44,875 nucleotides of DNA from Myxococcales bacterium. Lineage in GTDB: Bacteria > Myxococcota_A > Polyangia > JAHFDS01. Under the pieces are notes generated by a model, which ran no database searches, was not told where the DNA came from, and saw nothing but the letters and a program-made list of their open reading frames with translations. The stretch lies in contig JAHFDS010000007.1 in NCBI GenBank assembly GCA_023248855.1, positions 2,600 through 47,474 of the forward strand, given 5' to 3'. Shown one piece after another: positions 44,025-44,875 of the stretch; position 1 is the first letter of the stretch; every line of letters starts with the position of its first letter. The position numbers and the translations under genes were made by a program.

Positions 44025-44132
44025 CGCGCGGACATGCCCGAGGGCGTCTCCACGGTCCTGAAACCTGTCGACGCGAGCGGCGCGGCCGACGCAGGTGCGC
44101 GAACGGACTGCGTCGCGCTGGTGCGACGCGCC

Positions 44133-44148
44133 GGGAACGCGTCTTGCT
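44133..44148 (+). promoter_or_regulatory. Sigma54 promoter (GGGAACGCGTCTTGCT)
   Basis: Same -24 and -12 elements as the promoter at 40912. The predicted transcript start is near 44160, about 80 nt before the lipoprotein ATG. Confidence 0.7.
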
Positions 44149-44238
44149 TTGAGGCGCTCCAGCGCGAGAGGGCCAGTTCGGGAGACGGTGAGGCTTCCGC
44201 TCGGATCCGATGCCCTCTGCCCACTGGAAGGAATGGCG

Positions 44239-44875
44239 ATGGCTCGGATTGTCTCGAAGCGACTCGTACTGGCGGTACTTGCGTGCTCCCTCGTCCTCGC
44301 CGCCTGCGGAAACAGGGCGCAGCTGTCGCGTGAGCGCGGCCGCGGAGGACGCGGCACGCCAACCGCCGCGGCCCCGTCGACCGACAGCAGGCCGGTGACG
44401 CCGATCCACGCTGCGGAGCTCCAACGCGCGGTGGCGCCGTGTGGCGACTCCAACTGCGATGAGGTCGACGACTGCACCTCCGAGACCGTGTCGCCGCAGC
44501 CGATCTCGTGCACGCCCGCGCCAGGCGTCGTGGCAGACACGTTCGTCCAGCAGTCTGCCCCAGACCGAAACTTCGGCGAGACCGACTACCTCTACCTGCG
44601 CGGGCCGACGGCATACCGAGCGCTGTTTCGCTTCGAGCCTTCCGCATGGGCAGGCGCCACGGCCGACAGCCTCGAGTCCGCCACGCTGGTCTTCACCCTC
44701 AAGCAGGCCGTGACCGGCGTCCCGGCGTCGGGCCTCGACCTGTCTCTGCACCGATTGACACGCCCCTTCTCCGAGGCGGCGACCTGGCACTGCGCGGAGG
44801 ACCTGACGCCCGCCAATCGGACGCTCGAGTGCGCCTCGGCTGATCGATGGGACCTGGACGGCACAGATCCCCCCT
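44239..44875 (+). CDS. DNRLRE-domain lipoprotein (partial)
   Basis: 212 codons are visible before the right edge, from the ATG at 44239 (AAGGA 6 nt upstream; an ATG at 44233 is also in frame). The signal MARIVSKRLVLAVLACSLVLAAC gives the lipobox Cys. A disordered stretch and a Cys-rich segment (PCGDSNCDEVDDC) follow. Then a DNRLRE-type beta domain begins: VADTFVQQSAPDRNFGETDYLYLRG, ALFRFEPSAW, DSLESATLVFTL, LHRLTRPFSEAATWHC. Such domains occur in large surface proteins of Myxococcota. It is divergent from the Cys-rich peptide B operon and shares its palindrome-containing control region. The truncated copy at 41009 is its paralogue. Confidence 0.8.
   Translation, partial: MARIVSKRLVLAVLACSLVLAACGNRAQLSRERGRGGRGTPTAAAPSTDSRPVTPIHAAELQRAVAPCGDSNCDEVDDCTSETVSPQPISCTPAPGVVADTFVQQSAPDRNFGETDYLYLRGPTAYRALFRFEPSAWAGATADSLESATLVFTLKQAVTGVPASGLDLSLHRLTRPFSEAATWHCAEDLTPANRTLECASADRWDLDGTDPP

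Overview
The window is GC-rich (roughly 70% by eye) and looks like a chromosomal segment of a myxobacterium-type organism (Myxococcota, probably Polyangia). This rests on the extreme G/C codon usage, large Ser/Thr protein kinases with extracytoplasmic tails, many small lipoproteins, an FHA-type sigma54 activator, an AgmX/PglI-like domain protein and a DNRLRE lipoprotein. The taxonomic assignment is inference.

Region 1 (1-27.3 kb) is ordinary chromosome. It holds a partial NadM-like/methyltransferase fusion, a metallophosphoesterase, RmuC, a GatA-type amidase, several lipoproteins, and an ethanolamine ammonia-lyase operon (eutB-eutC plus a EutL-EutT fusion) running into a methyltransferase, ligA and a DinB-like gene. 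It continues with clpX-clpP-tig, a Ser/Thr kinase with CarboxypepD_reg-like and PDZ-like tails, YaeQ, a glycosyltransferase/methyltransferase pair, and an amidase_3-rph-rdgB operon. Many genes here have a -10-like hexamer 6-12 nt upstream of the start codon, which suggests leaderless or very short-leader transcripts.

Region 2 (27.3-30.4 kb) is a mobile-element scar. A tRNA-Pro(TGG) is followed at once by a tyrosine integrase whose C-terminus is encoded antisense to the tRNA. Integrase and excisionase each carry a 1-nt frameshift. Beyond them lie broken response-regulator and serine-recombinase genes and a fragment fused to the end of an erythromycin-esterase-like gene.

Region 3 (30.1-44.9 kb) is accessory and holds what I consider the main discovery. 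All on the minus strand, operon A encodes a secreted Cys-rich peptide, a Cys-rich secreted protein, an AgmX/PglI-like protein, a sigma70-family factor and an FHA-sigma54 activator. Next comes a WD40 Ser/Thr kinase, translationally coupled to a double-glycine (RiPP-like) peptide gene, and then an erythromycin-esterase-like gene. A second module B sits to the right: another Cys-rich peptide, a lipoprotein, two membrane-anchored proteins and a truncated sigma remnant, with a divergent DNRLRE lipoprotein. Six copies of a 25-bp palindrome, GTTGCA-N13-TGCAAC, occur in intergenic DNA of this region and I saw none elsewhere. Four of them lie between divergent sigma54-like promoters. I propose a kinase -> FHA-activator -> sigma54 regulon that controls secreted Cys-rich peptides and lipoproteins. 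It appears to have been duplicated in tandem and then partly deleted.
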